Notes: generated by a model not told the origin, from the letters alone. 64,000 nucleotides of DNA from Saprospiraceae bacterium (GCA_016717105.1 JADKGF010000052.1:52484-116483); one strand, 5' to 3'. Positions 19,140 through 30,195 are shown, numbered from the stretch's first letter. Program-made: numbers and translations.

Positions 19140-19457
19140 TTATGCCAAATGGGCTAATATTTTAGCTTCCAATGCAGCTTTTGTGGTGACACCTACTTGT
19201 TTGTCAACAACTTCACCATCTTTTATAACAAGGATAGTCGGAATACTTCTGATGGAGTATTTAGTGGAGATTTCTGGATTGTCATCCACATTTACCTTAC
19301 CGATTGCTACCCTTCCGGCATAAGTTACTGAAAGATCGTCAATAATTGGTCCAATCAAGCGGCATGGTCCACACCATTCTGCCCAAAAGTCCACGACTGA
19401 TACACCACCTGACAATGCCTTTTCCTGAAAGTTGCTGTCTGTAAATTCTAATGCCAT
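19140..19457 (-). CDS. trxA: Thioredoxin
   Basis: The 105-residue protein has the canonical active site WCGPC at residues 28-32 within VVDFWAEWCGPCR. The cis-proline loop is SIRSIPT, and VNVDDNPEI is also typical. The length is standard. It reduces protein disulfides in the cytoplasm. It is flanked by its own terminator and transcribed alone. Confidence 0.96.
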   Translation of the reverse strand: MALEFTDSNFQEKALSGGVSVVDFWAEWCGPCRLIGPIIDDLSVTYAGRVAIGKVNVDDNPEISTKYSIRSIPTILVIKDGEVVDKQVGVTTKAALEAKILAHLA

Positions 19458-19583
19458 ATTTGTTTTAATTACTTTATTTTAAAAAAACTATGACAAAATG
19501 AACACTAACAATTGAAGAAAAGTTGCATGTTAGATTAAAATAAATCTTAATAAAATGCTAAACTTTACATTTCTAATGATTGC

Positions 19584-19790
19584 TTATTTTTTTGTCTCAC
19601 ATGTATTGACACCCATTAAAGTATAAAGCGGACAAAAATTGACTAAACTAGTTAAAGTAAATATGACTGCAAAGATGCCTAAAACCAAGGCTAATGTACC
19701 ACTTATGGTGCCTGTGTAATATAAAACTGCGATTATGGCAGCAATAACCAATCGGATGAGTTTGTCGGTGTTACCCATATTTTTTGTCAT
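19584..19790 (-). CDS. Small DUF2892 (YgaP-like) membrane protein
   Basis: I place the start at 19790 (MTKNMGNTDK) instead of 19841, because DUF2892 proteins begin with NxGxxDRxIR-like sequence; here it reads KNMGNTDKLIRLVIA. Two membrane segments follow (AAIIAVLYYTGTISG and LALVLGIFAVIFTLTSLVNFC) and the tail is CPLYTLMGVNTC. It is an inner membrane protein of unknown function, often near rhodanese or metal genes. The next gene on this strand is a ZIP transporter. Confidence 0.85.
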   Translation of the reverse strand: MTKNMGNTDKLIRLVIAAIIAVLYYTGTISGTLALVLGIFAVIFTLTSLVNFCPLYTLMGVNTCETKK

Positions 19791-19894
19791 GATAATTGAT
19801 ATTTTGGTGAATGAATAAATACAAATTGAAATTAAATTCAAATATAATGATAAAACCTATGTGAAGGTATAAAGTTACAGCATTTATTTTAACT

Positions 19895-20716
19895 CTAGCC
19901 ACCAAGCGCTACATCAAGTACCATCATAACAATAAATCCGCCAATAAATCCAAGAGTTGCAATATCGGTATTTTTATCTTGTTGGGTTTCGGGAATAACT
20001 TCTTCAACCACTACAAATATCATAGCGCCAGCTGCAAATGCAAGGGCATAAGGCAAAATGGGTGTAAAAAAATTGACTGCTAATGCACCAGCTACTCCAG
20101 CTACTGGCTCTACTAAAGCAGAAGCTTGACCATAAAGAAAACTTTTCTTATTGCTCATGCCCATTCTCTTTAGTGGCATGGCTACGGCTATACCTTCCGG
20201 AAAATTTTGTATGCCTATACCGATGGCCAAAATAACTGCTCCAGTGATCGAAGCTTCCGGTATGCCAGCTGCTACGCCACCGAAAAGCACACCAACCGCA
20301 AGCCCTTCAGGTATATTGTGCAAGGTGATAGCGAGAACCAATAAGGTTGTTCGTTGCCATGGTGTCTTTGTTCCTTCAGTTTCTTGAAAATTTATATGTA
20401 AATGTGGTAATAATTTATCCAATCCAAAGATGAACATAGCACCTAATAAAAATCCAAATGCCGCAGGAATAACTTTAATAAATCCTGTTCCAGTACTCAT
20501 GTCTATAGCCGGAGATAATAGGCTCCAAAAACTCGCTGCTATCATGACGCCACCAGTAAATCCCAACATACCATCTAATACAATCCGATTCATGGTGCGG
20601 AATAAGAAAACAAATGAAGCACCCAAGGCTGTCAAAGCCCAAGTAAATATGGTAGCATAAAATGCAGCTAATATAGGATCTATACTTTCGAACCAATGTA
20701 TAATATTATTGAACAT
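19895..20716 (-). CDS. ZIP-family divalent metal transporter
   Basis: The 273-residue protein has about eight membrane segments and the two ZIP signature helices HNIPEGLAVGVLFGG and NFPEGIAVAMPLKR that hold metal-binding His/Glu residues. In the second helix the canonical His position is Asn, which is common. Members import Zn, Fe or Mn across the inner membrane. It sits 105 bases upstream of the DUF2892 gene on the same strand and is divergent from rarA. Confidence 0.92.
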   Translation of the reverse strand: MFNNIIHWFESIDPILAAFYATIFTWALTALGASFVFLFRTMNRIVLDGMLGFTGGVMIAASFWSLLSPAIDMSTGTGFIKVIPAAFGFLLGAMFIFGLDKLLPHLHINFQETEGTKTPWQRTTLLVLAITLHNIPEGLAVGVLFGGVAAGIPEASITGAVILAIGIGIQNFPEGIAVAMPLKRMGMSNKKSFLYGQASALVEPVAGVAGALAVNFFTPILPYALAFAAGAMIFVVVEEVIPETQQDKNTDIATLGFIGGFIVMMVLDVALGG

Positions 20717-20844
20717 ACTTTTTCATTTTGATTTTGAAAGGTAAATTTAACAAAAATAATGGCAAAATATTTTTTCATTAATAAAAATGGTCTTGTCATC
20801 CTTGATTTATTACACATGAGTATAAAATAATGCCTTCAAACATG

Positions 20845-20852
20845 TATGTTTG
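20845..20852 (+). promoter_or_regulatory. -7 promoter element for rarA
   Basis: TATGTTTG matches TAnnTTTG, 28 bases before the ATG. No clear -33 TTG is seen at the normal distance. Confidence 0.42.
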
Positions 20853-20880
20853 TGATCAAATATAATATTCGATTATCACC

Positions 20881-22164
20881 ATGATGCCCAACCAACCATT
20901 GGCTGAAAGAATGAGACCCAAGACATTGGATGATTATGTAGGTCAGGAGCATCTGGTCGGTGAAGGCGCTATTTTGAGAAAAGTGATAGAATCTGGTATG
21001 TTGCCATCTTTTATCCTTTGGGGACCTCCAGGTGTTGGTAAAACTACCTTAGCTTCGGTCATCGCCAACAGTCAGGATCGACCATTTCACAGTTTGTCAG
21101 CTATAAACAGTGGTGTAAAAGATATCAGGGAAACCATAGACCTAGCTAAGTCACAAAAGTTTTTTTCTAGGCCTAATCCTGTCTTATTCATCGACGAGAT
21201 TCACCGTTTCAGCAAATCGCAACAAGACTCGTTACTTGGTGCTGTAGAGAAAGGTATTGTAACTTTGATCGGCGCCACAACAGAAAATCCTTCATTTGAA
21301 GTCATCTCTGCCTTGCTATCCAGATGTCAGGTGTACATTCTGAAGCCTTTGGAAAAACATCATCTCATTTCGATGATAGACAAAGCCATTCATCATGATG
21401 AATATCTCAAGACTCTGGACATTGAAGTTGTATCGTATGATGCCATAATTTCTTTATCAGGTGGTGATGGCCGCAAATTATACAACTGCTTGGAATTGGT
21501 CATCAATCAATTTTCTAAAGGGCAAAAAATAACAATTACCGACGAATTGGTCACAACGGTCATCCAGCAAAATCTAGCAATTTACGACAAGTCTGGTGAA
21601 CAACATTATGACCTGATATCTGCTTTTATAAAGTCTATGCGCGCTTCTGACCCAAATGCAGCAGTTTACTACATGGCTCGAATGATCGAAGGCGGCGAAG
21701 ATGCTCTATTTATATGCAGGAGAATGATCATTCTTGCGTCAGAAGATATAGGTTTGGCCAATCCAAATGCATTATTATTGGCTAATAATTGTTTTCAAGC
21801 TGTCCATCATATCGGTATGCCTGAAGGTCGTATAATCATGTCACAAACAGCAGTTTATCTCGCTTGTAGTCCCAAAAGCAATGCTACCTATATGGCTATA
21901 AAACGCGCACAGGAATTGGTCAAAATGACAGGTAATCTTCCAGTTCCTTTACATTTGCGGAATGCACCTACAAATCTTATGAAAAACATTGGCTATGGCA
22001 GTGGTTATGAGTATGCTCATGATTTTGACGGTGGATTTTCTAGTCTAGAATGTATGCCACAAGAAGTCATTGGCACCAAGCTATATATACCTGGCAATAA
22101 CGCCGCTGAGGTAAAAAATGCGGAGTTACTACATAAAATTTGGAAAGACAAATATGGTTATTAA
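20881..22164 (+). CDS. rarA: Replication-associated recombination protein A (AAA+ ATPase)
   Basis: The 427-residue protein starts with the RarA signature PLAERMRPKTLDDYVGQEHL. Walker A GPPGVGKTT is at 48-56, Walker B is LFIDEIHRF, sensor 1 is IGATTENPSF, and the C-terminal family domain follows (DPNAAVYYMARMIEGGED). It acts at stalled forks in the cytoplasm. The start is ATGATG, so 20884 is an equal alternative. It is 61 bases upstream of the sirtuin gene on the same strand. Confidence 0.95.
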   Translation: MMPNQPLAERMRPKTLDDYVGQEHLVGEGAILRKVIESGMLPSFILWGPPGVGKTTLASVIANSQDRPFHSLSAINSGVKDIRETIDLAKSQKFFSRPNPVLFIDEIHRFSKSQQDSLLGAVEKGIVTLIGATTENPSFEVISALLSRCQVYILKPLEKHHLISMIDKAIHHDEYLKTLDIEVVSYDAIISLSGGDGRKLYNCLELVINQFSKGQKITITDELVTTVIQQNLAIYDKSGEQHYDLISAFIKSMRASDPNAAVYYMARMIEGGEDALFICRRMIILASEDIGLANPNALLLANNCFQAVHHIGMPEGRIIMSQTAVYLACSPKSNATYMAIKRAQELVKMTGNLPVPLHLRNAPTNLMKNIGYGSGYEYAHDFDGGFSSLECMPQEVIGTKLYIPGNNAAEVKNAELLHKIWKDKYGY

Positions 22165-22224
22165 GTTTTATAAAAGCTTAAAAATCGTTTTGATAATTAA
22201 AAATTATAAATAGTCAGTAATTAG

Positions 22225-22926
22225 ATGCAAAAAGTAGTAATATTGACAGGTGCAGGGATAAGCGCCGAGAGCGGAATAAAAACATTCAGAGATAGTGACG
22301 GGCTTTGGGAAGGCCATGATATCAATATCGTAGCGTCACCTGAAGGTTGGCATAAATATCCTAAAATCGTGTTGGATTTCTATAATCAAAGGAGGAAACA
22401 ACTCAAGGAAGTGAATCCAAATTTGGCACATTTCGCGCTTAAAAGATTGGAAGAAAAGTACGAAGTGGTGATCATCACACAAAATGTGGATGACTTGCAC
22501 GAATGCGCTGGATCTAGCAAAATCATACATCTTCATGGTCAACTCAACAAAGTAAAATGTAGTGTAGAATCCCATAAATTAGTTTATAGCTGGACTGATG
22601 ACCTACATTTGGGTGATCTATGCGATGAAGGCCACCAGTTGCGACCACACATTGTCTGGTTTGGCGAAAGTGTACCTATGATGGACATCGCTATACAACA
22701 TTGTATGTCGGCAGATATTTTGATTATTATAGGAACTTCCATGCACGTATATCCGGCAGCTGGCTTGGTATCTTATGCGCCTGATGATTGCGAAATGTAT
22801 TATATCGACCCGAATCCAAAAAGTTCTTATGAATTTCAGCGAAAGTTGAAGCCTACCATTATCAAAAAGACAGCAACTGATGGCGTGACTGAATTGGTTG
22901 ATTCATTATTGGATATGACTATTTGA
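22225..22926 (+). CDS. cobB: SIR2-family NAD-dependent deacylase, zinc cysteines reduced
   Basis: The 233-residue protein has GAGISAESGIKTFR (residues 9-22), TQNVDDLHECAG, the catalytic His in HLHGQLNK, and RPHIVWFGESVP, all hallmarks of bacterial sirtuins. The usual zinc ligands CxxC...CxxC are not intact: the first pair reads CSVE and the second reads CDEG, leaving two cysteines. Enzymes of this group remove acyl groups from lysine in the cytoplasm. The loss of the zinc tetrad may be a lineage feature, so I keep the assignment but not certainty of activity. Confidence 0.88.
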   Translation: MQKVVILTGAGISAESGIKTFRDSDGLWEGHDINIVASPEGWHKYPKIVLDFYNQRRKQLKEVNPNLAHFALKRLEEKYEVVIITQNVDDLHECAGSSKIIHLHGQLNKVKCSVESHKLVYSWTDDLHLGDLCDEGHQLRPHIVWFGESVPMMDIAIQHCMSADILIIIGTSMHVYPAAGLVSYAPDDCEMYYIDPNPKSSYEFQRKLKPTIIKKTATDGVTELVDSLLDMTI

Positions 22927-23045
22927 TGATAAAAACACTTTATTTGTCGAGATGCTACAATAAAAAGTATTGTTGTTAAAACAAATTTCACATTATTGCA
23001 TTTTATTCCTACATTAAATGAAACTTTGCCAACCGCAAACAATAC

Positions 23046-24288
23046 ATGACGACCATTACTAAAGGATTTTGCAAAAAACATCACGATAATTTATATGCAG
23101 ATTATTCGAAATATTCGATTACAATCTATGATAGCATAGAGCAAATAGAAGAAGAATGGTCAGAAGTATCTTCAGTACATGATATATTCTTTCATCCTGA
23201 TTTTCTGAGATGTATAGAAAAATGCCCTGCGTCAGGTATTACGCCTTATTATTGCATCATACGAGATACGGGTAAAGCAGTAGGTATCGTGTATTTCCAA
23301 TCAAAATATGTGCGATTGAAAGAAAATCTGCGTAAGCCAGGTGCAGAATCTACCACTTTTGTTCAAAAACTCATGGAACCTATCAAGCATGGTGTTGTAA
23401 ATTCGATAAATCTACAAACTATTGTCTGTGGCAATTTGCTTTTGACAGGTGGATATGGATTTTATTTCAAGGAAGCAATATCACGCGATGAACAATTTTA
23501 TATAGTAATAAAAGCTAGTGAAAAATTGAATCAATATTTAAAATCCATTGGAACCGAATCCAATATGGTATTGTTAAAAGATTTTTTTGCAGACGATACT
23601 CCGAAAAATGGCGAATATCATACTGGGTTTACCAAATTTTCGGTCCAACCCAAGATGATCTTAGAATTAAATCCGGCATGGAAAAATTTTGATGATTATA
23701 TGGAATCGATGAAATCGAAATACAGAGTCAGAGCTCGAAAAGCCTTGGACAAATCAAAACTTATCAACAAAAGAGTTTTTGCAGCTGAAGATATTGCTCA
23801 ACATGCAGATCAAATCCATGCATTGTATAAGAATATATCAGACCAAGCAGATTTTAATGCATTTATACTTCATCCAAATTACTTCGAAAACTTGCAGCTA
23901 GCCCTAGGAAAAAAACATGAAATTTACGACCTATTGGATTCAAGATAAGATGATTGCATTTTATACATCAATCAAAAATTATGATGTGTTGGATGCACAC
24001 TTTTTGGGTTACGATCCTGAAGAAAACGCAGCTCATCAGTTGTATCTCAACATGCTTTATGATCTCATACGGGAAGGCATATCACAACAAGTAAGTCAAG
24101 TAGATTTGTCACGCACAGCAATCGAAATCAAATCTACAGTAGGCGCTGTACCACATGAAATGTATTTATACCTGAAACATCAAAACCCAATAATAAACAA
24201 AACTGTGGAACATATTTTAGGTTTTGTAAAGCCATCTGAAGCCTACATCATCAGAAGTCCATTTAGAGATGGGCAGACAGAAAATTGA
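23046..24288 (+). CDS. GNAT/FemAB-like acyltransferase-fold protein (one frameshift)
   Basis: Two overlapping frames (to 23948, and from 23917) form one protein of about 414 residues. The first part has ITIYDSIEQIEEEW ... FFHPDFLRCIE, typical of FemAB/BioF2-like proteins. Then comes MKSKYRVRARKALDKS, the basic segment preceding the second GNAT fold, and DKMIAFYTSIKNYDVLDAHFLGYD in the second frame. Near the junction GKKHEI should continue into FTTYWIQDKMIAF after one base change at 23920-23940. The substrate is unknown; related proteins act in cell-wall, lipid or exopolysaccharide chemistry. It is convergent with the GT39 gene. Confidence 0.65.
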
Positions 24289-24311
24289 CTTGAATTTAAC
24301 AATACAATACA

Positions 24312-25706
24312 TTACTTGACAACAACTTCAAAACCGGACTTAGTCAAAGAATCTATAATAGTTGCAGTCGGTAGTGTTGGATATGATGCGTAACAATCCG
24401 TAAAAAACATAGTTTCAGCATAAAATCGATCATTGAAAATAATTTGATTTTTAGAATATGTTTCTTCATAATGTTCCAAAAATCTTAGCTCAAAAGGTTT
24501 GGCTCGCTCAATAGTATATCTGACAGGAAGCACTACCAATACAATGAATGCCAGCACTTTATAATAAATATTTCTTCGAAATTTAAAAGCAAAAACATAC
24601 CAAACGTAAGATGTTACAATAAATAAAGCTGGTGCACAAAATAAAATATACCCAGGCATCTTGGTCTTTACAAATGTAAAAAAAATTAATGGAATAAAAA
24701 TCCAAATCCAGAGTAGCAAATATTTATTTCTAATAGAAGATAACTGTTTTCTAAATACAAAAAATGTAAAAATCGAAAGTGGGATATAAATTAAGTCTCC
24801 AAACTTAATGCGCAGGTGCTTAATATTATACCAAAGATAACTATTTTCTGTACCCAATGACTCATAAATATGTCTTCTATTATATTCAGATTCAAACTTT
24901 GCTTCGGTAGGAAACTTGTCAAAAATATATAATTGCCAAGGCAAAGCAATGAAAATCGCCAATAAAAGGATCACAATACTGGACTGAAAAATAAATGGCC
25001 ATTCACGTTTATAATGTAAACAAGCAAGAATCCAAATTGGCAAGACTATCAAAGCCGGTAACCATTTGGTCAATATTGCAAAACCAATGCACATACCTAC
25101 CAAACTGGTATAAATCCATGATCTTTTGGCTGCTCCTAAAATCGCGAATAAAGTAGCCAGGCTTGTATAAAACAAAAAGGCCAAATCCACATGGTCAGTA
25201 CTCGCACGACCCGATCCAATTTCTAGAACAAAGCCATTGATTGCAAATAGATATGCAGAAATTCATCCTATTTTTTGATTGAATAAAGTTTTACCTATCA
25301 GATGTACAATATAAATCAAAATCATCGACATCAACAATGAAACTAGCCTTACTGCCCAAATATTATTACCAAATATTTTAATGCTAAGCGCCATCATCCA
25401 AAGTGACAAAGGTTGCTTATGAAGCCAAATATGATTCATATCCCAGCTTTTGTAATCATATGGCAAAACCGGATGTTTGTATAACATGGGTTTAAATGGC
25501 TCTTCTACTATATTCTTTGCCACCAAAGCGTGATATCGCTCATCCCAATCATGAAGTCTGCCATTCGATGCAAAGTATACACGCAATCCCAAGCCTAATA
25601 TCAAGGTAATAATCAAAGCCCAGCGTAGCTTATCACTTAAAAATAGTTTTACAATTACGCCTGTACATACCAGAATAAAACCTATCAGCATTATCCCGAA
25701 CATCAT
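24312..25706 (-). CDS. GT39/ArnT-like membrane glycosyltransferase, interrupted by in-frame TGA
   Basis: The two open stretches are in the same frame and separated by one TGA at 25265-25263; read through, the protein has 464 residues. The N-terminal part has the DWDERYHALVAKN motif typical of the GT39/PMT first periplasmic loop, with the acidic catalytic pair, then many membrane helices and YDYKSWDMNHIWLHKQPLSLW. These enzymes move a sugar from a lipid-linked donor at the inner membrane. The sequence around the stop (QKIG-stop-ISAYLFAING) is otherwise normal, so a TGG-to-TGA change, real or erroneous, explains it. Its ATG overlaps the GH16 stop. Confidence 0.75.
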
Positions 25707-26654
25707 GGCAACTTATTAAAACCAGTGGTTTTAGTCCATCTTGAATAACTTTCTGAAATACCCGAATATAGTCGATTTCCATAAAATTGGGGAATATTGG
25801 TTTCTTTTCCTTGTGTTTTCTACAAATAGACTCACCAGCGATCACCATTACTGGTTCTCCATAATTCGGGAAAGCTGGATCCGCCAAATATTCACCCGCA
25901 GGAATCTTGCAAGTATTGATCGGTCGTCCCTTTAAATCGTAATATTTAGGTACATAACGAATCATAATGCCATCAATATAATACTTGATCATATGTGGCT
26001 CATACTCTAAGGTAAATGTATGAAAATCAGCCGAAAAATCAATTCCAAAATCAACAATTCCTGACCGGCTGCTATAACATGGTGCACCACTTTCTGCTCT
26101 TTTTCTATCAGGGCATACTGGTGTCAACCAATTATGAATAGAAAATTCAGGTTTGGAAGGACCACGACAAATAAATTCAAAAATATCGATCTCTGTATTC
26201 CACCCAAATACCCAAAATGCTGGCCATTGCTGTTTACCTTTGGGAAGTTTGCATTTTATTTCATATTTTCCATAGGTATTAAATGTTTGCTTGGAATTAA
26301 TTATTCCTGATGTATAATCATACGATTTCCCAAACCATTCACCTTTTTCTTTGTCAGATTTGACGAGTAATTTCCCATCCTGTACGATGCAATTTTCATC
26401 ACGGTAAATATTAACGGAAGTATGGGTACGGCAAAAACCACATGAATCCAACTTTGTTTTTGGGCCATAAGGATAATAAGTATACCATTTCGAAGTATCT
26501 AAATGATCGCCATCAAATTCGTCATGAAATACCAACTTATAATCTTCGAAATACATTCAAGTGGCGCATCTAACCGAACTTTTAATTTTTTGTTCTGTGC
26601 TGACAGTGATGTCAAAATGCACATCAAAATAATAGTTACTTTTACTTTATACAT
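25703..26654 (-). CDS. Secreted glycoside hydrolase family 16 protein (frameshifts at both ends)
   Basis: The catalytic core has the GH16 motif E-I-D-I-F-E in NTEIDIFEF, which carries the nucleophile and acid/base glutamates, preceded by KQQWPAFWVFG. The open core frame is 25633-26556. A different frame upstream starts at the ATG at 26654 with signal peptide MYKVKVTIILMCILTSLSAQ and flows into the core after one indel near 26550. At the 3' end another indel near 25725 would give the stop TGA at 25705-25703, overlapping the GT39 ATG in an ATGA. GH16 enzymes cut beta-1,3/1,4-glucans, agars, carrageenans and related polymers; which one cannot be told. Confidence 0.78.
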
Positions 26655-26773
26655 AGAGAATCAATTTATTTATAACCAAGTCCTACAACAAAAATATATA
26701 AAAAGCTTGGATTCTGTATAAAATAGTGACATTTAAAAAATTATCCTAATTTTACACATCTTAATTAAACCTA

Positions 26774-27421
26774 GTGCACTCAACATCAATATTGTTGCCA
26801 GAAGATTTTTATCTAACAGAAGATGTAGTTTCTGTTGCAAAACAGCTTTTAGGCAAAGTCATAACAACTAACATAAACGGTATTACCACATCGGGCATCA
26901 TAGTAGAAACAGAAGCATATCGCGGACCTGATGATAAAGCTTGTCATGCATATGGCGGACGATGTACCGATAGAACAAAAACGATGTTCGAAAATGGTGG
27001 AAGTGCGTATGTGTATATTTGCTATGGTATGCATCCTATGATGAATGTCGTCACAGCTCCGAAAGGTGTGCCACATGCTGTGCTTATCAGGGCAATCCAA
27101 CCTATTGATGGCATTGATACTATGTGTGCTAGAAGACAGTTCGAAACTTTAAAACCCAATGTTACAAATGGTCCTGCAAAACTAGCAGTAGCGTTAGGTA
27201 TTTCGAAATCATTTGATGGCGCAGTTTTGTATAATGAAGATCAAGCCATCAAACTTTATGATCAAGGTTTAAAAGTACAAGAACATGAAATCATCTCAGG
27301 TCCTCGTGTAGGCATGAGTCATCATGTAGGAAGTTTTGCACATTGGCCTTGGAGATTTTATATCAAAAACAATGCGTATGTCAGCAAGCCGCTTAAGGTA
27401 GATTATACTGGCAAATGGTAA
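26774..27421 (+). CDS. mpg: 3-methyladenine DNA glycosylase (AAG/MPG family)
   Basis: The 215-residue protein matches the AAG fold: DVVSVAKQLLGKVI, VETEAYRGPDDKACHAYGG with the catalytic Glu, MFENGGSAYVYICYGMH, and the C-terminal SGPRVGM and PWRFYI. It removes alkylated purines in base-excision repair. I use the GTG start at 26774 because no ATG occurs in the right place and the protein then has the usual length. It is divergent from the GH16 gene and convergent with ftsK. Confidence 0.93.
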   Translation: MHSTSILLPEDFYLTEDVVSVAKQLLGKVITTNINGITTSGIIVETEAYRGPDDKACHAYGGRCTDRTKTMFENGGSAYVYICYGMHPMMNVVTAPKGVPHAVLIRAIQPIDGIDTMCARRQFETLKPNVTNGPAKLAVALGISKSFDGAVLYNEDQAIKLYDQGLKVQEHEIISGPRVGMSHHVGSFAHWPWRFYIKNNAYVSKPLKVDYTGKW

Positions 27422-27439
27422 GTGTGATTACCGCATTCC

Positions 27440-27478
27440 AAAAAAAAACACCCGAAACAACATACATCATTCCGGGCA
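27440..27478 (-). terminator. Rho-independent terminator of ftsK
   Basis: On the minus strand a 9-bp stem (27478-27470 with 27457-27449, several G-U pairs) has a 12-base loop and is followed by nine T residues. It lies 25 bases after the ftsK stop. Confidence 0.75.
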
Positions 27479-27502
27479 TTTCTGGGTCAAAACAAAAATA
27501 AT

Positions 27503-30020
27503 TTATCTATTCCTTATCGATGTAAGGAAATTATTCAATTCATCTATCGAGTAAAACAATACTTCTCTAGGCTTGCTACCTTGTGCAGGTCCTACGATAC
27601 CGAGTTGCTCCATCTGGTCCATGATACGTCCAGCTCTATTATATCCAAGTTGCATCTTGCGCTGGATAAGTGAAGTAGATCCATGTTGTGCACCAATAAT
27701 CAATCTCGCTGCATCGTCAAAATTTTCATCCAAATCTGATGCTTTCAGATCTGAAGTCCCTACGCCACCTTCATCATCACTTTTATATTCAGGTAAGTAG
27801 AATGGCTCAGCAAATCCCTGCTGATCTGCGATGTGCTTGATCACATTTTCTACTTCAGGTGTATCTACGAATGCACATTGTAAGCGCACATTATTACTTC
27901 CGATGGACAATAACATATCTCCTGCTCCGATCAATTGGTCAGCGCCACCACCGTCAAGAATAGTACGTGAATCGATTTTTGATGTCACTTTAAATGCTAA
28001 TCTCGCAGGGAAGTTGGCTTTGATGATACCCGTTATGATATTTACAGAAGGTCTTTGCGTAGCGATTATCAAGTGAATACCAATAGCTCTGGCCAACTGC
28101 GCCAATCTAGCTATAGGCAATTCTACTTCCTTACCTGCAGTCATGATCAAGTCTGCAAACTCATCAATCACAAGCACGATATAAGGCAAAAACTTATGTC
28201 CATCTTTAGGGCTTAGCTTACGCTCTGTAAACTTCTCATTATACTCATTTAAGTTACGAACTCTGGCTTTTTTTAGCAAATCGTATCTATTATCCATTTC
28301 TATACAAAGAGAGTTCAAGGTATTGATCACCTTGCTTGTCTCTGTAATGATCGGTTCGTCTTGATCAGGTAAGAAGGCCAAAAAGTGCTGATCCAAGTGC
28401 CCATAAGGGAAAGTTCTACTTTCTTAGGGTCAATCAAAACCAATTTTACTTGCGATGGATGTTTCTTATACAATAATGACATCAAAATGGTATTGATACC
28501 TACAGATTTACCTTGTCCTGTTGCTCCAGCTACCAGCAAATGCGGCATTTTTGCAAGGTCAGCGACAAATACTTCATTTGAGATCGTTTTACCTAATGCG
28601 ATAGGTAAAGCCATTTTAGACTGTGTAAATTTCTCTGATAATAATACTTCTTTTAGTGAAACAGTTTGTTTGTTTTTATTTGGTACCTCGATACCGATTG
28701 TACCCTTGCCGGGAATCGGTGCGATGATCCTAATACCAAGAGCCGAAAGACTCAAAGCGATATCATCTTCAAGGTTTTTGATTTTTGAAATCTTGACTCC
28801 TGGAGCAGGTACGATTTCGTACAATGTAACAGTAGGCCCGATAGTAGCGCGTATTTTTGTTATTTCTATCTTATAATTTAATAGCGTAGCAATGATTTGA
28901 TCCTTATTGGCTTCAAGTTCTGCTCTGTCCACTTCCACTTTTTGATCTGCGTATTCCAATAAAAGATCTAGCGTAGGGAATTTATATCTTGACAAATCCA
29001 AGGTAGGATCATAAGGCTCCATTTCATCTTCCAACTTGATGGCTTCGATATGGGATTCCGGTGCTACAGGAACTTTGGCCAATCCATCAGGCATAGGTCC
29101 GAATTCTTTAAAATCATCTTTTGGAGCTACTTCATCAAAATCAAGCTCAAGGTCAGTCATTGAAGAAACTGGCGCAGCCTTTGATACAGCTGGCAATTCA
29201 AATTCCAATTCATGACCATTTGGTGCTTTTTCTGCATCAAAGTCTCTGTTTATCACAACGCCAGGCGCTTGATGTTCTTTATTCTCTGATGGTTTTGATT
29301 TTTGAACGAATAATCCTTCTATTTCATCAGTAAGATTTTCGACGGTCGATTTTTGTTTCTTTGGTTTGATGTCGCCATCTTCCATTCCTTTAAAAAAATC
29401 AACACTCGGCATACTCAAATTTATGTTAGCCAAAGGATTACTAAATGTAACGTGCTCAAAACTTGGATTGAAACGCCACATAAAGTATGCGCCCATCGTA
29501 AATATAAGCAAGAAAAACAGTCCGATCTGTCCGATAAAGTTAGTCAGCCAAAAACAAGTACTTTCGCCAAAAGCGCCGCCCCAAGTAAATTCTGACCTTC
29601 GAAATGTAAATTCCAATAATAGAGAGAAAAATGCCATGATCACAAAAGAGTTTCTAGCAAAGATCATAAATGGCACGAGTGATTTTTGCCTAATTAAATC
29701 TAGTCCTAATCTTATCAAAAGTACGACTACGATCATCGATAGCAACCCAAATCCCCAGTAGAAAAACATATTAGAAATAATAGCTCCTAGCCTACTAGCC
29801 AGTTCTGAACACTAAGGTCACCTTGAATCAACATTCCCCATGAAAATTTCAAGACCTTATCTTGGTCCATCTTCCACGTATATAAGTCTGATACAAAGGC
29901 AATAGCAAGATAAATCGCCGCGAGAATCAAAATGACTCCAGCAATTTTTGGCAATCTTTCATCGCGCCAGTTGAATCGGGATCTGGCGGGATCTTTCGGT
30001 TTTTGTTTTTTGACACCCAT
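27503..30020 (-). CDS. ftsK: DNA translocase FtsK/SpoIIIE (two frameshifts)
   Basis: Three collinear frames join to about 840 residues. The first holds the N-terminus and membrane helix PKIAGVILILAAIYLAIAF. The second holds more membrane helices, an acidic linker, the DLSRYKFPTLDLL start of the motor and Walker A VAGATGQGKSVGIN. The third has the Walker B VLVIDEFADL, ATQRPSV and the gamma winged-helix domain that reads KOPS. Joining at 28390-28430 needs one base in a CCC/TT run and gives SLYGHLDQHFLAFLP, the conserved sequence. At 29785-29800 the joined sequence is ELASRLGAIISNMFF. It moves DNA at the division septum and is normally essential. Confidence 0.94.
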
Positions 30021-30195
30021 ATTTCAAAAAAATCGGTTTAGAAAATAAATACGCTTTCTACAATCCATACAATCACGTTTTTGGTTGGCTGACGATCGAT
30101 GTGAAATGATTCACATTCGATAGTACAATCGTCCAATTACTTCATGACGCGTCCTTACGGATGTCATATTGGATTTGTGCTGCATAATTGCCCTG
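30021..30195 (-). other. Structured 5' leader of ftsK
   Basis: If transcription starts just after the promoter at 30196-30226, ftsK has a leader of about 170 bases without an ORF. It holds nested inverted repeats: an outer GACGAT (30091-30096) with ATCGTC (30128-30133), an inner TCGATGTGAA with TTCACATTCGA around ATGA, and a weaker hairpin at about 30146-30163 (GAC..TCC with GGA.GTC). It may be a regulatory RNA structure; it matches no riboswitch class I know. Confidence 0.45.

Noticed and set aside
25263..25265. TGA read as selenocysteine
   Set aside because: No selenocysteine-dependent family, no hairpin evident after the codon, and a membrane helix context suited to Trp.
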